Position numbers and translations under genes: made by a program. Shown in pieces: positions 35,339-47,469 of a stretch of 64,000 nt of DNA. The stretch covers positions 76,419,960 to 76,483,959 of the forward strand of contig OZ038485.1 of assembly GCA_964036315.1 (NCBI GenBank), in the 5' to 3' direction. Origin of the DNA: Acanthosepion esculentum. Taxonomy: Eukaryota > Mollusca > Cephalopoda > Sepiida > Sepiidae. Positions within the stretch are counted from its first letter, which is position 1. Each line of letters opens with the position of its first letter. The notes beneath the pieces are model-generated. The model made no database searches and was not told the DNA's origin. It saw only the letters and a list, made by a program, of their open reading frames with translations.

Positions 35339-36050
35339 TTTTCACAGATTACAAGTGATATCCACCAAACTCATGTTGAGCAATGTCCTTACTTATAGTT
35401 TTGAGGTGCTGTTCTTTGTTTTTAAAAATTGATATCAGTTATCGGAAAAAATCGATAAAATCAATCACTTAGGGACATCTGATTCAAATCCAATGTAGCT
35501 GATTTTTGGCTGTTTTTCACAAACTGCAAGGAATTTTCACAAAAATCATGTTGAGCATTAGTTTTATCAACAGTTATTAGTTGCTGACCTTTTTCTTCAA
35601 TATCGGTATCAATTATCAGAAAAAATCGATAACATCATGCCACTTTTGACTTCCAATTCAAATCCAGTCAAGCTGATTTGGGGCTATTTTTCCACAAATG
35701 GCAAAGAATTTCCACCAAAATTACGTTGAGCATTGTTTTTATCAATAGTTATGAGGTGCTGACATTCATTTTCAACACTGATATCAATTACTGGAAAAAA
35801 TCGATACAATCGATCACTTTGGGACATCCAATTCAAGTTCAGTCTAGCTGATTTTTGGCTATATTTTTCGCAAATGGCGAAGAATTTTCAGCAAAGTTCC
35901 CGTTGAGCATAGTATTTACCGACAGTATTGGGGTGCTGACTTTCGTTTTCAATATTGGTTTCAATTATCGGATAAAAATCAATTAAATCATACCCCTTTT
36001 GACTTCCCATTCAAATCGTGTTTACCTGAATTTGGCGATGTTTTTCGCAA
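35339..36050 (+). repeat. Tandem 175-bp repeat block in the Helitron 5' region
   Basis: Four units begin at about 35339, 35513, 35687 and 35864, with a degenerate fifth at 36041. Each starts TTTTTCACAAA-like, continues with an ATGTTGAGCA block and a GGTGCTGAC block, then an AATTATC-GG-AAAAAATCGAT block, and ends ATTCAAATCCAGT..GCTGATTT. Spacing is 174-177 bp. Units are diverged by eye to perhaps 75-85 percent identity. Confidence 0.85.
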
Positions 36051-36424
36051 CTTGCTTGGGATTTTGATTAACTTTATCGGCTTTAGTTGTGACAATTAAA
36101 AACTTTTGCCTTGTGAGCTCCTTTGTGACCAAATAATACCTGAGGGAAGTCGATACAATCATGTCTTCATCGGAATTTGCGAATACACCAATCAAACTGA
36201 GACGTCTACACTACACACTCTACAGCTGATTGTTATTCACACACGCATGACTATGCTTCACATAGCGGTATCTCATTGGCTGAGTGCAGTACGCGGTCGC
36301 TGATTGGTGTTCGAGACCTGAGGATGCTTGCTAATTGGCACAACCGATTGGCCAGTAATACTTCGCATTTGAACCTGCTGTGCCCACATACTCATTTGGC
36401 TTTCTACAAAAATTGGCACCAGTC

Positions 36425-38660
36425 AAATTGACAGCGTCATTTCTGCCGATGAGGACAGGGACCTATTCAAGGCTGTGAGATCCCACATGGGCAATGGGCC
36501 ATGCGGTCCAGGCTACAAGGCACGCCCCAGTTGTCAAAATGGTGCATCGTGCTCTAAGGGGTTTCCTAAGATATTTGTTGATGAGACGCAAACTGGTGGG
36601 GACGGATATCCTTTGTACCGGCGAAGGGCTACAGCCAGGGCCGGCCGAACGATGCAAGTTGGGGGGCATCGTGTTGAGAACAGTTGGGTGGTCCCCTACT
36701 GTCCTCATCTCTTAAAAATATTCAATGCTTATATAAACATTGAGTTCTGAAATTCCGTCTGCTCCATTAAATACATATGTATCTGTGTTAACAAGGGCAA
36801 CGATGCCGCCATGTCCAGCATTAAGGGAGACAACGGCCGAGACGAAGTCTCGCAGTACTTGGCTGGGCGGTACCTCACCAGCAATGAGGCTTTTTGGCGC
36901 GTTTTCAGCTTCCCAATTCACCAGAGGCATCCAGCAATCGTACAGCTGGCAGTGCACTTAAAGAACAGACAGCGGATTCACTTCACTGAACGAACTGCGG
37001 TGGCCATCGCCGAAAACAGGAAAGGCACGACTTTAACAGCCTTTCTTAAGTTGTGCCTTCATGACGAGTTCGCTCGAACTTTGCTATATCCACAAATTCC
37101 ATCATACTATGTTTGGGCGAACAATATTTGGAGTAGCAGGAAGTCTGGCCAGGGCGTTGACGGGTACCCTCAGCATTAAGTTTGACACCTGCCTTGATTG
37201 GGTCTACACTGTGTCACCAAATCAGCAGGAGTGCTTCTTCCTCCAGCTTCTGCTTCATGAGGTTGTTGGTCCGACAAGCTTCGAGGCCATTCGCACTGTT
37301 GACGGTGTCGTGTGCAACACCTACCGGGAGGGTTGCCTTAAACGTGGCCTTTTGGAGGATGATTCTCAATGGGATGCTGCCATGGCAGAGGGAGCTCTCT
37401 TACAGGCACCCTTCGATCCTTATTCGCGATCTTAATAGTAAGATGCGAAATAAGTGACACCCCCTGCTTTATGGGCTAAATAAAAAGACTTCATGTCAGA
37501 AAATATTTTGTACGCGACACAGCAGCAATTCCCGTCAGCCGAGTTGGGCTACACGGACCTTATTTACAATAGGGCACTCATTCAGGTTGATGACATTGCT
37601 CTTGAAATTGAAACATACGGGTTACCTCCGTCAGTGCGAGATGGCACCGCCGACTTATCACCAGAAATTCTGCGTGAAACATCTTATTGCACTGCTGACC
37701 TCAACGGCTATGTCCGAGAGAATGAATTACGCCTCCTACCAGAACAAAGAACAGCTTACACCATGGTGATTGATGCCATCTGACAAAAGTGCAGTGGCAT
37801 CTTCTTCCTAGACGCACCCGGTGGCACCGTGAAGACGTTCGTTACAAAACTAATTCTAGCTGAAATCAGGCGGCACAGAGTCATCGTGCTTGCTGTTGCC
37901 TCATCTGGGATTGCGGCCACATTGCTGCTGGGTGGACGGACGGCGCACTCTATGTTTAGACTTCCGCTTGACCTTGCCAAGGCTGAAATACCAACTTGCA
38001 GCACTTCAAAAATTCGGGTCAGGCTGACGTATTAAGACGTAGTGAACTCATAGTGTGGGACGAGTGCACTATGGCTCACAAACAAACACTCGGGGCGTTG
38101 AATAGGTCCCTTCAAGACATTAGGGACTCCACTGCTCTCATGGGTGGCTTGACTCTCCTTCTATCAGGTAAGTTTTGACAAACCCTGCCTGTCATTCCTA
38201 AAGGGACAAGAGCCAATGCTGTTCGTGCGTGCCTTAAGTTGTCCAACCCCTGAGCCCATGTCCAGTCATTGCACCTGACCACCAACATGCGCGCTCATAC
38301 TACTGGGGACAACGGGTCCGCTGATTTTTCAAGGGGCCTTCTAGCCCTCGAAGAAGGATACATTAATGTGGGAACACTGTGTTCAGTTGTTGACACCCAT
38401 CAACAACTCAGAGATGCCGACTTTCCCCATCTTACATTATGCCGGTCACAGTTTCCCATCAGACTTTGCTTTGAAATGTCTATTAATAAATCACAGGGCC
38501 AAACACTACATGTCGCGGGAATTCACCTTGGAGAGCAGTGTTTTTCCCACGGCCAGCTTTATGTAGGCTGTTCGCGTATAGGTAGAAGCGAGGACGTATT
38601 CGTCTTCACTCCCAGGGGTTCTGCAAAAAAATGTTGTTTACAAGGAGGTTCTGTAGGTTG
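36425..38660 (+). pseudogene. Helitron Rep/helicase protein remnant
   Basis: Segments in several frames follow a Helitron replicase. The region after the Rep catalytic part comes first: DSVISADEDRDLF, GPCGPGYKARPSC, NDGYPLYRRR-like, WVVPYCPHLL. Then DEVSQYLAGRYLTSNEAFWR (36837-36897), YTVSPNQQECFFLQLLLHEV (37208-37267), the PIF1-type helicase with FFLDAPGGTVKTF (37803-37841), SSGIAATLLLGGRTAHS, the Walker B box VWDECTMAH (38055-38080) and TLPVIPKG. The C-terminal MSINKSQGQTLHVAG and QLYVGCSRIGRSEDVFVF follow (38480-38605). The HUH and two-tyrosine Rep motifs upstream of 36425 were not found. Walker A has Val for the Gly before Lys. About 150-200 residues are missing between LTTNMRA (about 38290) and the C-terminal block. 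Stops occur at about 37781 and 38176. Inactive. Confidence 0.88.
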
Positions 38661-38689
38661 ATGGGACGTATGCGACGGTTTACAGTTTA

Positions 38690-40620
38690 CCTATGTGCGG
38701 TCTTCAGGACTGTATAAACCGTCGGCGACAGTACAAACCGCCACGCAAAGCTCCGATTCCCAAGAGCAGTTTTCCCTCTTACCGCACCATCACAGCCTAC
38801 CTGCCTTACAGACGTCCATGAAATTTGTCTCCCATTGTTACTATACCACGCCAGATAAACACTTCCTTCCACTTGCCTTCGGTGTATTCGCATGGCTGCT
38901 TGCATTTTCTGTCAAACCCTCCCGTCTACTGCCACTGTCATCTCCATTACACCACTACCATCTACGCTATGGAGCCATCAATAATTGTGTTAAGCGCCCC
39001 CAGGCAAATGCATCGCTGATGCTGCATACATTCCCAACATTTTTGAATAGCTGAGCGCTACAGGGAGCTTGCAATGACATGCGCTTTCACTAAGTTTCAG
39101 TGTTCAGTTCCATCATACAGTTGATCACCGGCAGTGCTGCATGAAAAGCATCACAGACATCACTCTTCACCTTTGTGGGATTAGTTTGGAATCTCTTTAC
39201 TGGCCGTAGCCAGATATCGCCTATTGAATTAATCTACACCTGTACAATTTGTCTGCTGCAGGGAGTTGGCATCGTGGAATCCTTCTGGGGCCAGACAGTT
39301 AATTCCGTCTCCACCTTGCTTCTCACACACCTACCTGTTGACCTGTTTGCAGTAGTGCCATTGCCATCTTTCACTCAGCCTGTATTGCGCGTACTGTTGT
39401 GTGCTTTTGTGTTAACTGAAGTCAGCTTAAACGGTGGTCAATCCATTGAAAAAAGAGATGATTCAAGACATACTTAGGGGTTGACTTATTTCCAACTCCA
39501 AAATTCCCGGCACCTACAATTGGCCGCTGGTGGTACCTCAGTCTCATACTGTGATGGGATAAGGCAAAACGTACTCGCGCTACTGTGTGGACTACCCGCT
39601 GCTTTAAACTCAACACCGAATCATACAATAGCACGCGCTCACAGGATTGGTGGGGGGGGTATTGTTGAGTGGGGCCACGCAATTCAGGGCATTCAGAGTG
39701 GTATTCTATGAGGTCAGCGACACGTAGATGTTGACACAACGATTGGCACTTTCAGTTGAGATGCACAATGTCCCCCACTACTCTCTGCAGCTACTTCAAG
39801 CGTCAATTCAATAGGCTGAAACCTGAGTGCTGGCCATGTTGGCAATAAGTTCTGAGCCAGTTTCTATTACGAAGAGCAATTTCTGTGGGTGCTTCATTGT
39901 AGCTCTGTCTACCAGCAACTTCTACGGTACAAGACTTCAAACTTTATGGAAGGCCAAATGCTGCGTTGCAAGCTCCATTCCTTTACTGGGTTTTTCCAAA
40001 ACCGTAACATCTGCAGTAAAACCGACAACAACAGTTACTCTCAGTACTCCCAATTCACAAACCATTGCGCTTAACACAACTATTGACCCCTACATGCAGC
40101 TGTGATGACCTCTGTTTGTGCGCCACGACAATTACCGAGTCTGTGCGGAGGGAGTCATGTGCGTTCGTCCCACAGTTTCTTACCATAGGAAATGAAGTCA
40201 AATCATTCTCGGTTCAATAAATGGACACTCCAGACTTATGCCAAAAAAGAATGGACACAAATTCACCACTAGGTCAAGGGCTTTCCAACAAGACTAAGCA
40301 TGCCGTACTTAAGTAGGGTCGGGTAGGTGAACGTGTGCAAACTGGAGTAGAGCAGCTTTGCCGATCACCGACGCTGATAAGCGAGTCCTACAGTGAAAAC
40401 GCAACCACTATTTCACTTTGCCAGAATTAAAAATCTTGACCGATTATGAACGGTTGACAGTCTTCAGGTAAGCATGGAGCAGCAACACAGCAGCCACCTA
40501 TTGTAACCGGTTGCCCTTGATCTCATTGATTTTGCCACCAGTGAGATTCCCAACCTATCAGTGACCTCAACAACTGCGGACAAGTGTGTAAGTTCAATAA
40601 TTCAAACCCCAAAGCAATTT
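38690..40620 (+). other. Unidentified 1.9-kb segment inside the Helitron
   Basis: Between the helicase end and the 3' hairpin lies sequence of balanced composition with several medium frames on both strands (for example 38695-39054, 39175-39477 and 39481-39711 on +, 39422-39739 on -). I recognise no domain; an RPA-like or OB-fold protein would be expected in some animal Helitrons but I see no clear trace. The segment could be captured host sequence or decayed accessory genes. Confidence 0.5.
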
Positions 40621-40633
40621 AACTACATAAAAC

Positions 40634-40661
40634 CCCGAACAACGCCGGGCTTTACTGCTAG
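40634..40661 (+). terminator. Helitron 3' hairpin and CTAG end
   Basis: CCCGAACAACGCCGGG folds on CCCG/CGGG; TTTACTG and CTAG follow. This is the Helitron replication terminator. The 50283-50310 sequence has the matching GGGCAACGCC...TGCTGCTAG. Confidence 0.85.
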
Positions 40662-42904
40662 TATATATATATATGTATATATGATTTTTGTTTTTCCCAA
40701 TTATTTAAAATAAAATTTTACTAGAAATTTATCTATTCACATTTCTGTTTTCCTTAAATAAAAATTTAACTAACCCATGTAAAATTAACTTCTATAACAT
40801 ATTGGACAGAAAATTTTCAAAGGTCAAATAATGTAAAAAGAAAAAGCGAAAGAAAAAAATGTATCTGATTTGTACAGAAAATAAAAATTGGATTGGAATG
40901 TAAATGTGTCTCTTGCACTGATTCTTTCACCCTTGATTTCACTCTGAAGATCAAAACAGCAAATGTCAGACAAACTGTTGAAATTCTAAAATCACTTTTC
41001 AATTATTCTAGAGGAAGTATAAAGGTTGGATTTCTAGCTGCCTTTTTTTCTTTTCACCCCATAATCAACATATCCATTAACATTCAACATTCCCAGACTC
41101 TCTAGGTCACTTTTGCAATGATAATTCCATTCTTGGGTAACATGTCATCTAGTTGATCTAACAGCCTCAAGTTCAATATAAAATGTATTTAGGTTGGTGG
41201 GATAATTTTGTTTTTCACAATAAGGTAACCTGACCACTTTATAAAGTGATCAAGAAAAATGTTATATAACATTGATGTTGTCAAATAGAATTAATGCTTT
41301 TACCAACATGGTTTTAATAACTGCCTCTTTATTTAAGAGGTTAATTTTCTTATTAGTTAAAGTAATAAGCTTCAAGAAGGCAACTGAAAATTTACAAGTC
41401 GATTTTCCTCACTCCTTCACATATTGGCCCAGTACCAGACTTGCTTCAATATGAATAAATTACTAATAGACAGATAAACTTTATTCTATAAAACATATTA
41501 TAAATAGCAAACAAAATTTCATATAAATACAATAATTCAATTGCTATGCTTTATAACATTAGTTAAAAAAATATTTAATAATAAATAATTATTCAAAACC
41601 ACAAAGTCTTGACATGTTGAGTTTTTTATTTTTTCAACTCATGAATGAACTTGATATTATTTTTTTAGTCAAATGATTTTGTGAATAACAATTTGATGAT
41701 AATTCTAGCAGATGATTTAAGTTAGCATTCCAGTGTCTGAATCATTTCTTAGTATACAGGCATCCCTTGATTAATGTGTTTTCAATTAGTGCACTACAAT
41801 TTTTATATACCAAAATTCAATTAGTGCATACATAATATTCGGCTAGTATGGTAAGACTTTCTTCAGTTTAACCATAGTAATTAAAAATTGATTATTTTAT
41901 AGTTACCTATGTACACATTAGCCACAAGATTCATGTACTTACCACCTCCTCTTTCACTTATATCACACCTTATTCATCCTAACCGTTTTAACAGTAACCC
42001 TCTACCTTGAGTGGCTTTTGAATATTGTATTGGGAAAAATTTAGTATATTTTGAGTAGAAAATAAAAATGTATATGTGCTTCAAATCATTAAATTGATTT
42101 CTTTATATTAAAAAAGATTGATAGCTCATTAGAATTAACAGGTAATTGAATCAGAAATCATAAAATTTGTGTTTTGAAAGGAAATATTAATCTTATGTTT
42201 TACTTGCACCATAAGGAAGATCTTTTTTTTCAAAATTTATAATACTGTTGTACCCTAGGGAAGGTTACTGAATAGAATAATCACATGAAGATTGGTAATG
42301 AACAATAATACTTAGGACAAGAACAACACATATAAGATTCACCAGTGGTGTGTAGAAGAAGTAGTCAACTGCTAGAAGTGAGTCAAGTGAATTCCAACAA
42401 TGAATCTCCAACTGCAGACCAACATACAGTATTTACTATTGTATTTATGCGAATGGGACATACCCATTATCGTCTGTAGGTATGCTACAACAAATACAAT
42501 GATTACTATGCTAGTTAAACAAAGTATTGTTAATAAGTTTCTTTTTTTCTAAGAATTTTAGAAATATGAATTTGTACCAGAGTTGGTTTGGCCCAGGGTT
42601 AGGTTACAGGGCAAAAACTATTATTGAACTATAATCACATTTATAGAAAATAATCACTCAAAATTAGAAATGTTTAAATAAACATACAAAAAACATCCAT
42701 TAAAAAATTTTCAAAAAAGGATTCTGACTGATTTAAGATGTATACATATAGCGATTCATATTAAGCAGTAAATATCAATAATTACTTCAACATGACATTT
42801 CTTTTTTTTTACTCATTTCACCCGAAGCAAGGCAATAAAGCCAATAAGTCACAAGGAGTCACTGTGTATGAAAGAATAAGAAAAAGAAAAACATTTTTAC
42901 GGAA
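40662..42904. other. AT-rich DNA, no gene recognised
   Basis: A short TA tract at 40662-40682. An LTR-like start at 42246 (TGTTGTACCCTAGGG) has no convincing partner. No coding signal recognised. Confidence 0.5.
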
Positions 42905-42924
42905 TGAGAACAATAAAAGAAGAG

Positions 42925-43940
42925 GAATCAAGGAGACAGAAGATAATGATTGACATTGCATTTAAATGTTTGAAGATCAATGTTGGCTGGAAAGTAAGAA
43001 GCCAGGAGAGTTTCACAGGTGAAAAGTTTGACAAAAGAAACTGTTAATATAGGATTTATGGTTGCACTAGCCAATTCAGCTGTAAAATGATGAGACCTTG
43101 CCACCAATCTAGTGATGCGCTTAAATTCATAGAGTCTAGGTACCACAGAGCAAAGTTCATCACAACAATTACCATGAAAAAATTTATAGAAAAGGCACAA
43201 GGAAGCGACATTATGATGGTTGGTAAGCCACTGAAGCTGGGATGCCAGGTCAGGACTAATAGCATTGCAGATTCTTCTCTGAATTTTATCAAGAATCTCT
43301 AAATATATAGCAGGAGCACCAGACCATAAGTAGAAGGAATATTCAAAGCATAGATTAGTAGACTTGTAAATATGTAAGATAGTTTCTAGAGAGAAAAATT
43401 GCCTAGCATGACACAGTGAACCAACTTTCCTAGCAGCAGACCTAACTATTGATTCAATGTAATCTTTACACTTTATGTCAGCAAAGAATGTTAGCTGAGA
43501 AGATGCAACAAATCACTCTCCTGGAGGTTAGCATAAGTCATGCTGATGGAAGGTAGAAAGAGGTCTCTCAGGTGATTAATAGAAAGTAATTTTGTTTTGG
43601 AGGTGTTAAAATTAACAAGTCATTCCTTGACCCAGTTAACAGCAGATTTTAGGTCACTTTTGAGATCAGCTGTTAATTTGTCCTCATTGAACCAATCAGA
43701 CTTACTACTGAAACAGGAGCAAATATTTGTATCATCAGGAAGATCATGATGAAAATTATGAACAATGTAGGTACAAGGATAGAGTCCCGGGAGACACCCG
43801 CATTAATACAAAAAGATCTAGAAGAGTAGCTATTCAGGACAGTTTTCATTTCCTGATTTGATAGGAAAGATTGAATCATTGAAAGGACATGCATAAATAA
43901 CTGATCATATTTACAATCAGGCTGGAGAGTTACATTCATT
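42925..43940 (-). pseudogene. LINE (Jockey/CR1-like) reverse transcriptase remnant
   Basis: Reading the - strand from 43940: an RT block QSFLSNQEMKTVLNSYSSRS, then INAGVSRDSILVPTLF, corresponding to the SGVPQGSVLSPTLF motif of Jockey/CR1-type RTs with several substitutions. The following YADD box is lost. Next comes DLKSAVNWVKEWLVNFNTSK at about 43650-43590, then SLCLFYKFFHGNCCDELCSV near 43200, and the C-terminus ending FKCNVNHYLLSP at 42928. Order and spacing match the last third of such ORF2 proteins. Frames shift near 43060-43290 and stops are scattered. The endonuclease half is missing, so this is a 5'-truncated, dead copy from a LINE group different from those at 1.4 and 55 kb. Confidence 0.8.
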
Positions 43941-44490
43941 TATATAATTCTTTCAATCTTTGACATAAATACCAAACAGATTTTTGCATACATATAAAAT
44001 TAAGAAAACTAGATGTAAATCTTTATAAATAATTTCTAGTTTTAATGTTTGTATGTATTAAAGCTAAATGAAAAGCAGTGCACAAGACTTGCTATAGAGA
44101 CCAGGTTTATAAAAATAATCTTACTCCAAAATAAGATTTTCTAGATATTAACAAATATTATTAAAAGAATTTTCTTTAAATTATATATTTACAAATAAGT
44201 TTTAGTCTTCACATAAATTCTAGAATTCTTATGCATCTAGTTAGGAGTATGTAAAATTACCACAATGGCAAAGGTAGCAGTAATTCTAAATTACTTTATT
44301 CTTGTACCAACAAGATACAAATACAAAAATATATCTGGCCCCCAGCCACTTAGCTGTTTATATAATACTGAACAAGGAAACTTATGTCTGCCTGTGGAAG
44401 TCCCTCATTATCTAATGAGACCTTCCATTTCTACTCTACATGCCCACCTTCTTCTGACCACAGGACAAACTGATATGGTCAGTTGAAGGT
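43941..44490. other. AT-rich DNA, no gene recognised
   Basis: No signal recognised. Confidence 0.5.
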
Positions 44491-44499
44491 TTATGTGTG

Positions 44500-46530
44500 C
44501 AATTGTCCTTGCATTTGTAATGAAACCAGTGTTTCAACGTGGGCATTAACTTGGGGCTGTTTCATCTGATATTGATGTTCTCCAATATTATATTGTATTG
44601 GGCTTACTGAATCTATGGTGTCATCAATTTCCATTTCTTCTGTTTCTTTACTCATGGTATTTAGTTTCTGTTTTACATTGGGTGATAAAGGATTATAATC
44701 CATGTTGATCACCATAGAGGATTTACTAGGTCATTGTGGCTGGACCCCAGGACCTGCAGTGGTATCATACAGTTCTGACCTAGATGTGGTTAATCTATTT
44801 TCCGTGTTGCTATTTTGAACCAGCTGTAAATCGGGGTGCCATGAGGTCAAGGGACCAGCTCCCTGGGTAGTATGCTGTAGAATGTCAACAATTGGGTGGA
44901 TCTTATGGAGGAAGCGACAGTTGCATAGAGTTACCAGATTGCTTCCATTCACCCTCATATGGTACTGAGTGCTACTGAGTATCTCTGCGATTCACCCTGT
45001 TTTTATCCCTAACATGAGTAAGGGCCATCTTGATTCTGGATATGAACAGAATTGCCAATTTGCAAGTTTAAAAAATGCAAATTTAAAAGTTTATATTCTG
45101 CATGTGCCCTTTAGCCATTACTACCTCTCTCAGTTCACCAATTTCTCTCCACTCTTTATGTTTCTGGTATTTGTCCCATGGGACAAGGAGGTGGTCCTTG
45201 ATAACACGACCGTATAACATCATAGCAGGAGACATGCCAAGATCCTGGACAGAAGTGTTGCACTGGGTCAGCAAAGCTTGGCTTGCCAATCAGGACACAG
45301 CAGTCCGTATTGTCTGCGTGTACACACACAGCCATTTTGATGGCCAGTTCTGCCTGGTCATTGCTTTGTGGGTACTCAGCCAATGAAGTATGTTAAGAAA
45401 CAAGTCGTATTCTTGGGAATCAAAAATTGGTGCCCAATTGGAAGAAAGTTCTTCAGGTGCACCATATGTGCAGAACCAAGTTTTCAGGATGTCACATTCT
45501 GCCCTGGCTTTCCCAGATTACATTAGGGACACTTTCACCCAACCAGTGTACCAATCTGCATATATAACATAATTTCTACTGTGTAAGCCAAAAAAGTAAA
45601 TCATAGTTTGTTGGAATTGAAATTCAGGGTTAGACAGTGGCATCCAGGGCTCCTTAGGCTGTGATGGGGCAATGGAGTTACATATCTGGTATTGGGCATG
45701 CCATTTATACCCTGAAATGCAGAATGTAAAAGTACTTCCACACAAAGTTATCAAGGTATAAGGATTTTATTCTCCTTGATCGGAACTCCTTTGACACTAT
45801 ACAATTTCTCATGCATGTGCCAAAACCAAGAGATCACTGATGGGAGGTCATGGTGTGATTTGGAGAAACCAGTCCATATATATTCAATCAAAATCTGACA
45901 TTCTTCATCAATGGCTGCTGCAGCAATGATCCTATCCCATGTGATAGCCTTCAGTCTAGAGTCATGCTCGTATGTGGACATGAATGCAGCCTTGATTGTA
46001 CTGTCGATTGGTTCAACTGCATCAGTTGTAGTCTCTTCATAAATGACTGTCTACACTTCGTTGTATATGTGCAGATGATATTTGGAGACATTCTGTCAAG
46101 TCCTCTGATGCTGGGTACTGGGAAGCACAGTCAGGTGCACCATTAAGTTTTCCAGGGAGATGTTTAATGCTGAATTTGTACATTAGTGTGCGTTCCTTGA
46201 AATTAAAGAGACATGGGTTCTTTATGTTATCAAGGGCCCAATCGGAGGAAATTTTTATGAGTGGTTGATTGTCAACAGTCACTATCAAATCTGGGCATCC
46301 CAATATAAACATCCTACATGATTCTAGCCCTTAGACAAGAGCTAGGGCTTCACTTTCTACTGGTGCATAACAAGATTCTGTATCATTGGTAAAGTGAGAT
46401 CCAGCCAAAATAATTTTCCAGTGACTATCACTGCAGTTTGGGTTCATTTCATCAGAGCATTTGCAGTATTTTTGAAAAAGAAAGTAACTGATTCCTGTTT
46501 TATTGTAATTTGTTGAAAGGCATGTCATTT
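44500..46530 (-). pseudogene. Second Ty3/Gypsy pol remnant (RNase H to integrase tail)
   Basis: On the - strand from 46528: IILAGSHFTNDTESCYAPVE, then SEALALV and MFILGCPDLIVTVDNQPLIK, both RNase H. KHLPGKLNGAPDCASQYPAS follows, the linker with the ADALSR-like box. A frame at 45981-45751 ends LYSVKGVPIKENKILIP, leading into the integrase zinc region. At 45700-45640 NSIAPSQPKEPW begins the integrase core with YVIYADWYTGWVKV (first Asp at about 45540). QSNDQAELAIK near 45365 holds the catalytic Glu. GMSPAMMLYGRVIKDHLLVP and a tail NGSNLVTLCNCRFLHKIHP at about 44945-44890 finish it. The RT and gag are absent and no LTRs were recognised. The sequence is from a different Gypsy lineage than the 30-35 kb element and is older. 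Confidence 0.82.
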
Positions 46531-46559
46531 TATTGATACATCACATAGAAAAGACTTGG

Positions 46560-46754
46560 GAAGCCATTTTATCTTTTATTAAGTTTGGTTTGATTAAGAC
46601 CAGCAAAAATTCTTTAAGGATTTTTTTGTTTATTTTTTCACTATTTTGGATTATTTTCTTGAATTCTGGTGAAAATTTGAATATGAATTTTTGATGTCTG
46701 AGCACTTTGGGGCTTTTGTAAGCAATTATCAAAGCATTTTTGTTGATAAAATTG

Positions 46755-46755
<1 letters not shown>
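46560..46755 (-). repeat. Dispersed microsatellite-flanked repeat, copy 3
   Basis: On the - strand this reads IIAYKSPKVLRHQKFIFKFS, then KINKKILKEFLL, and is clearly similar to 7888-8042. Here the (TA)n(GA)n array lies at the 5' side of the - strand copy, whereas in copy 1 it lies at the 3' side. Confidence 0.55.

Positions 46756-46756
<1 letters not shown>

Positions 46757-46838
<82 letters not shown>
46757..46838. repeat. Compound microsatellite (TA)n(GA)n
   Basis: About 45 bp of TA followed by about 36 bp of GA repeats. Confidence 0.95.
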
Positions 46839-46841
<3 letters not shown>

Positions 46842-46889
46842 GTTAAAAGTTTTTCTTGATAAAACCTTTTATTCATATAAATTCATACT

Positions 46890-47465
46890 ATCAATGTTTA
46901 GTCATCAAAGCATTTTCCCTGTCTTTCTATATTTTGATGTTCCCTTTCAGCTAAATTGTGTATTTCACCATAAAAGAGTGATTCCTGTATTGATTTGATG
47001 ACTTCTTATTAGAACAGCTGATCAAATAAGTAATGTCATAACAAGAAAAACAAGTGATGGTTTGAAAGTGACAGGTTTGGAGAATATGAAAGAATTTCCT
47101 ATTCCAGCTTCATGACCATTTGCTATGTTGAATTTGTAATGTGAATAGAGATGCTCTCATGCAGCAAAATCACCAATCTTCTTCCTTGCCCAGAAAAAGG
47201 TCTTTTCATTTTTAATGTATCATTCAAATAAGCCAAGTGTTCACTGTAATTTCAAACAGTTAATGTTTGCTCAGGTTACAACAAATCATAAAGAATTCTT
47301 TTACAATCCTACTAAACACAGAGAGGAACAATTTTCCTCAGTTGATTCAGTTTAAGTTGAGATGTTGTAGGATGTTCTGAATATAGCTATGAATTTTTTC
47401 TCTTCAGTTTTTGTGATAAATCCACTTTTCCTCACCAGTATCTACAAATTACTTTTTTAAACAAG
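46890..47465 (-). pseudogene. mariner transposase remnant, heavily decayed
   Basis: The - strand reads DTGEEKWIYHKN at about 47445-47405, matching TGDEKWIYY, the first catalytic site with Asp changed to Glu. A middle part follows whose frame drifts (NEKTFFWARKKIGDFAA). Then EILSYSPNLSLSNHHLFFLL near 47105-47045 corresponds to HPPYSPDLAPSDYHLF, with the third Asp changed to Asn. The tail EVIKSIQESLFYGEIHNLAE, then EREHQNIE, corresponds to the C-terminal helix region. Several stops. Neither terminal repeat was identified. Dead and old. Confidence 0.6.
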
Positions 47466-47469
47466 AAGA

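Larger units (their letters stand above)
35116..40661 (+). mobile_element. Helitron, autonomous type, decayed (5.5 kb)
   Basis: The 5' end TCTTCTGTATCTATAAATGG follows an A. The 3' end is a CCCG...CGGG hairpin at 40634-40649 followed by CTAG at 40658-40661 and then T, so the element fits insertion between A and T without a target duplication, as Helitrons do. The termini resemble the 771-bp element at 49540-50310. Contents in order: a 5' region with four tandem 175-bp units, a Rep/helicase coding remnant (36425-38660), and about 1.9 kb of unidentified sequence. The whole element is visibly less AT-rich than its surroundings and nearly free of TA microsatellites. Confidence 0.88.

Noticed and set aside
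42246..42610. Possible LTR starting TGTTGTACCCTAGGG and ending near GGTTACA
   Set aside because: The inverted ends match poorly, no target duplication is visible and no partner LTR was found.
45102..45386. A 94-codon + frame
   Set aside because: Antisense to the integrase part of the second Gypsy remnant.
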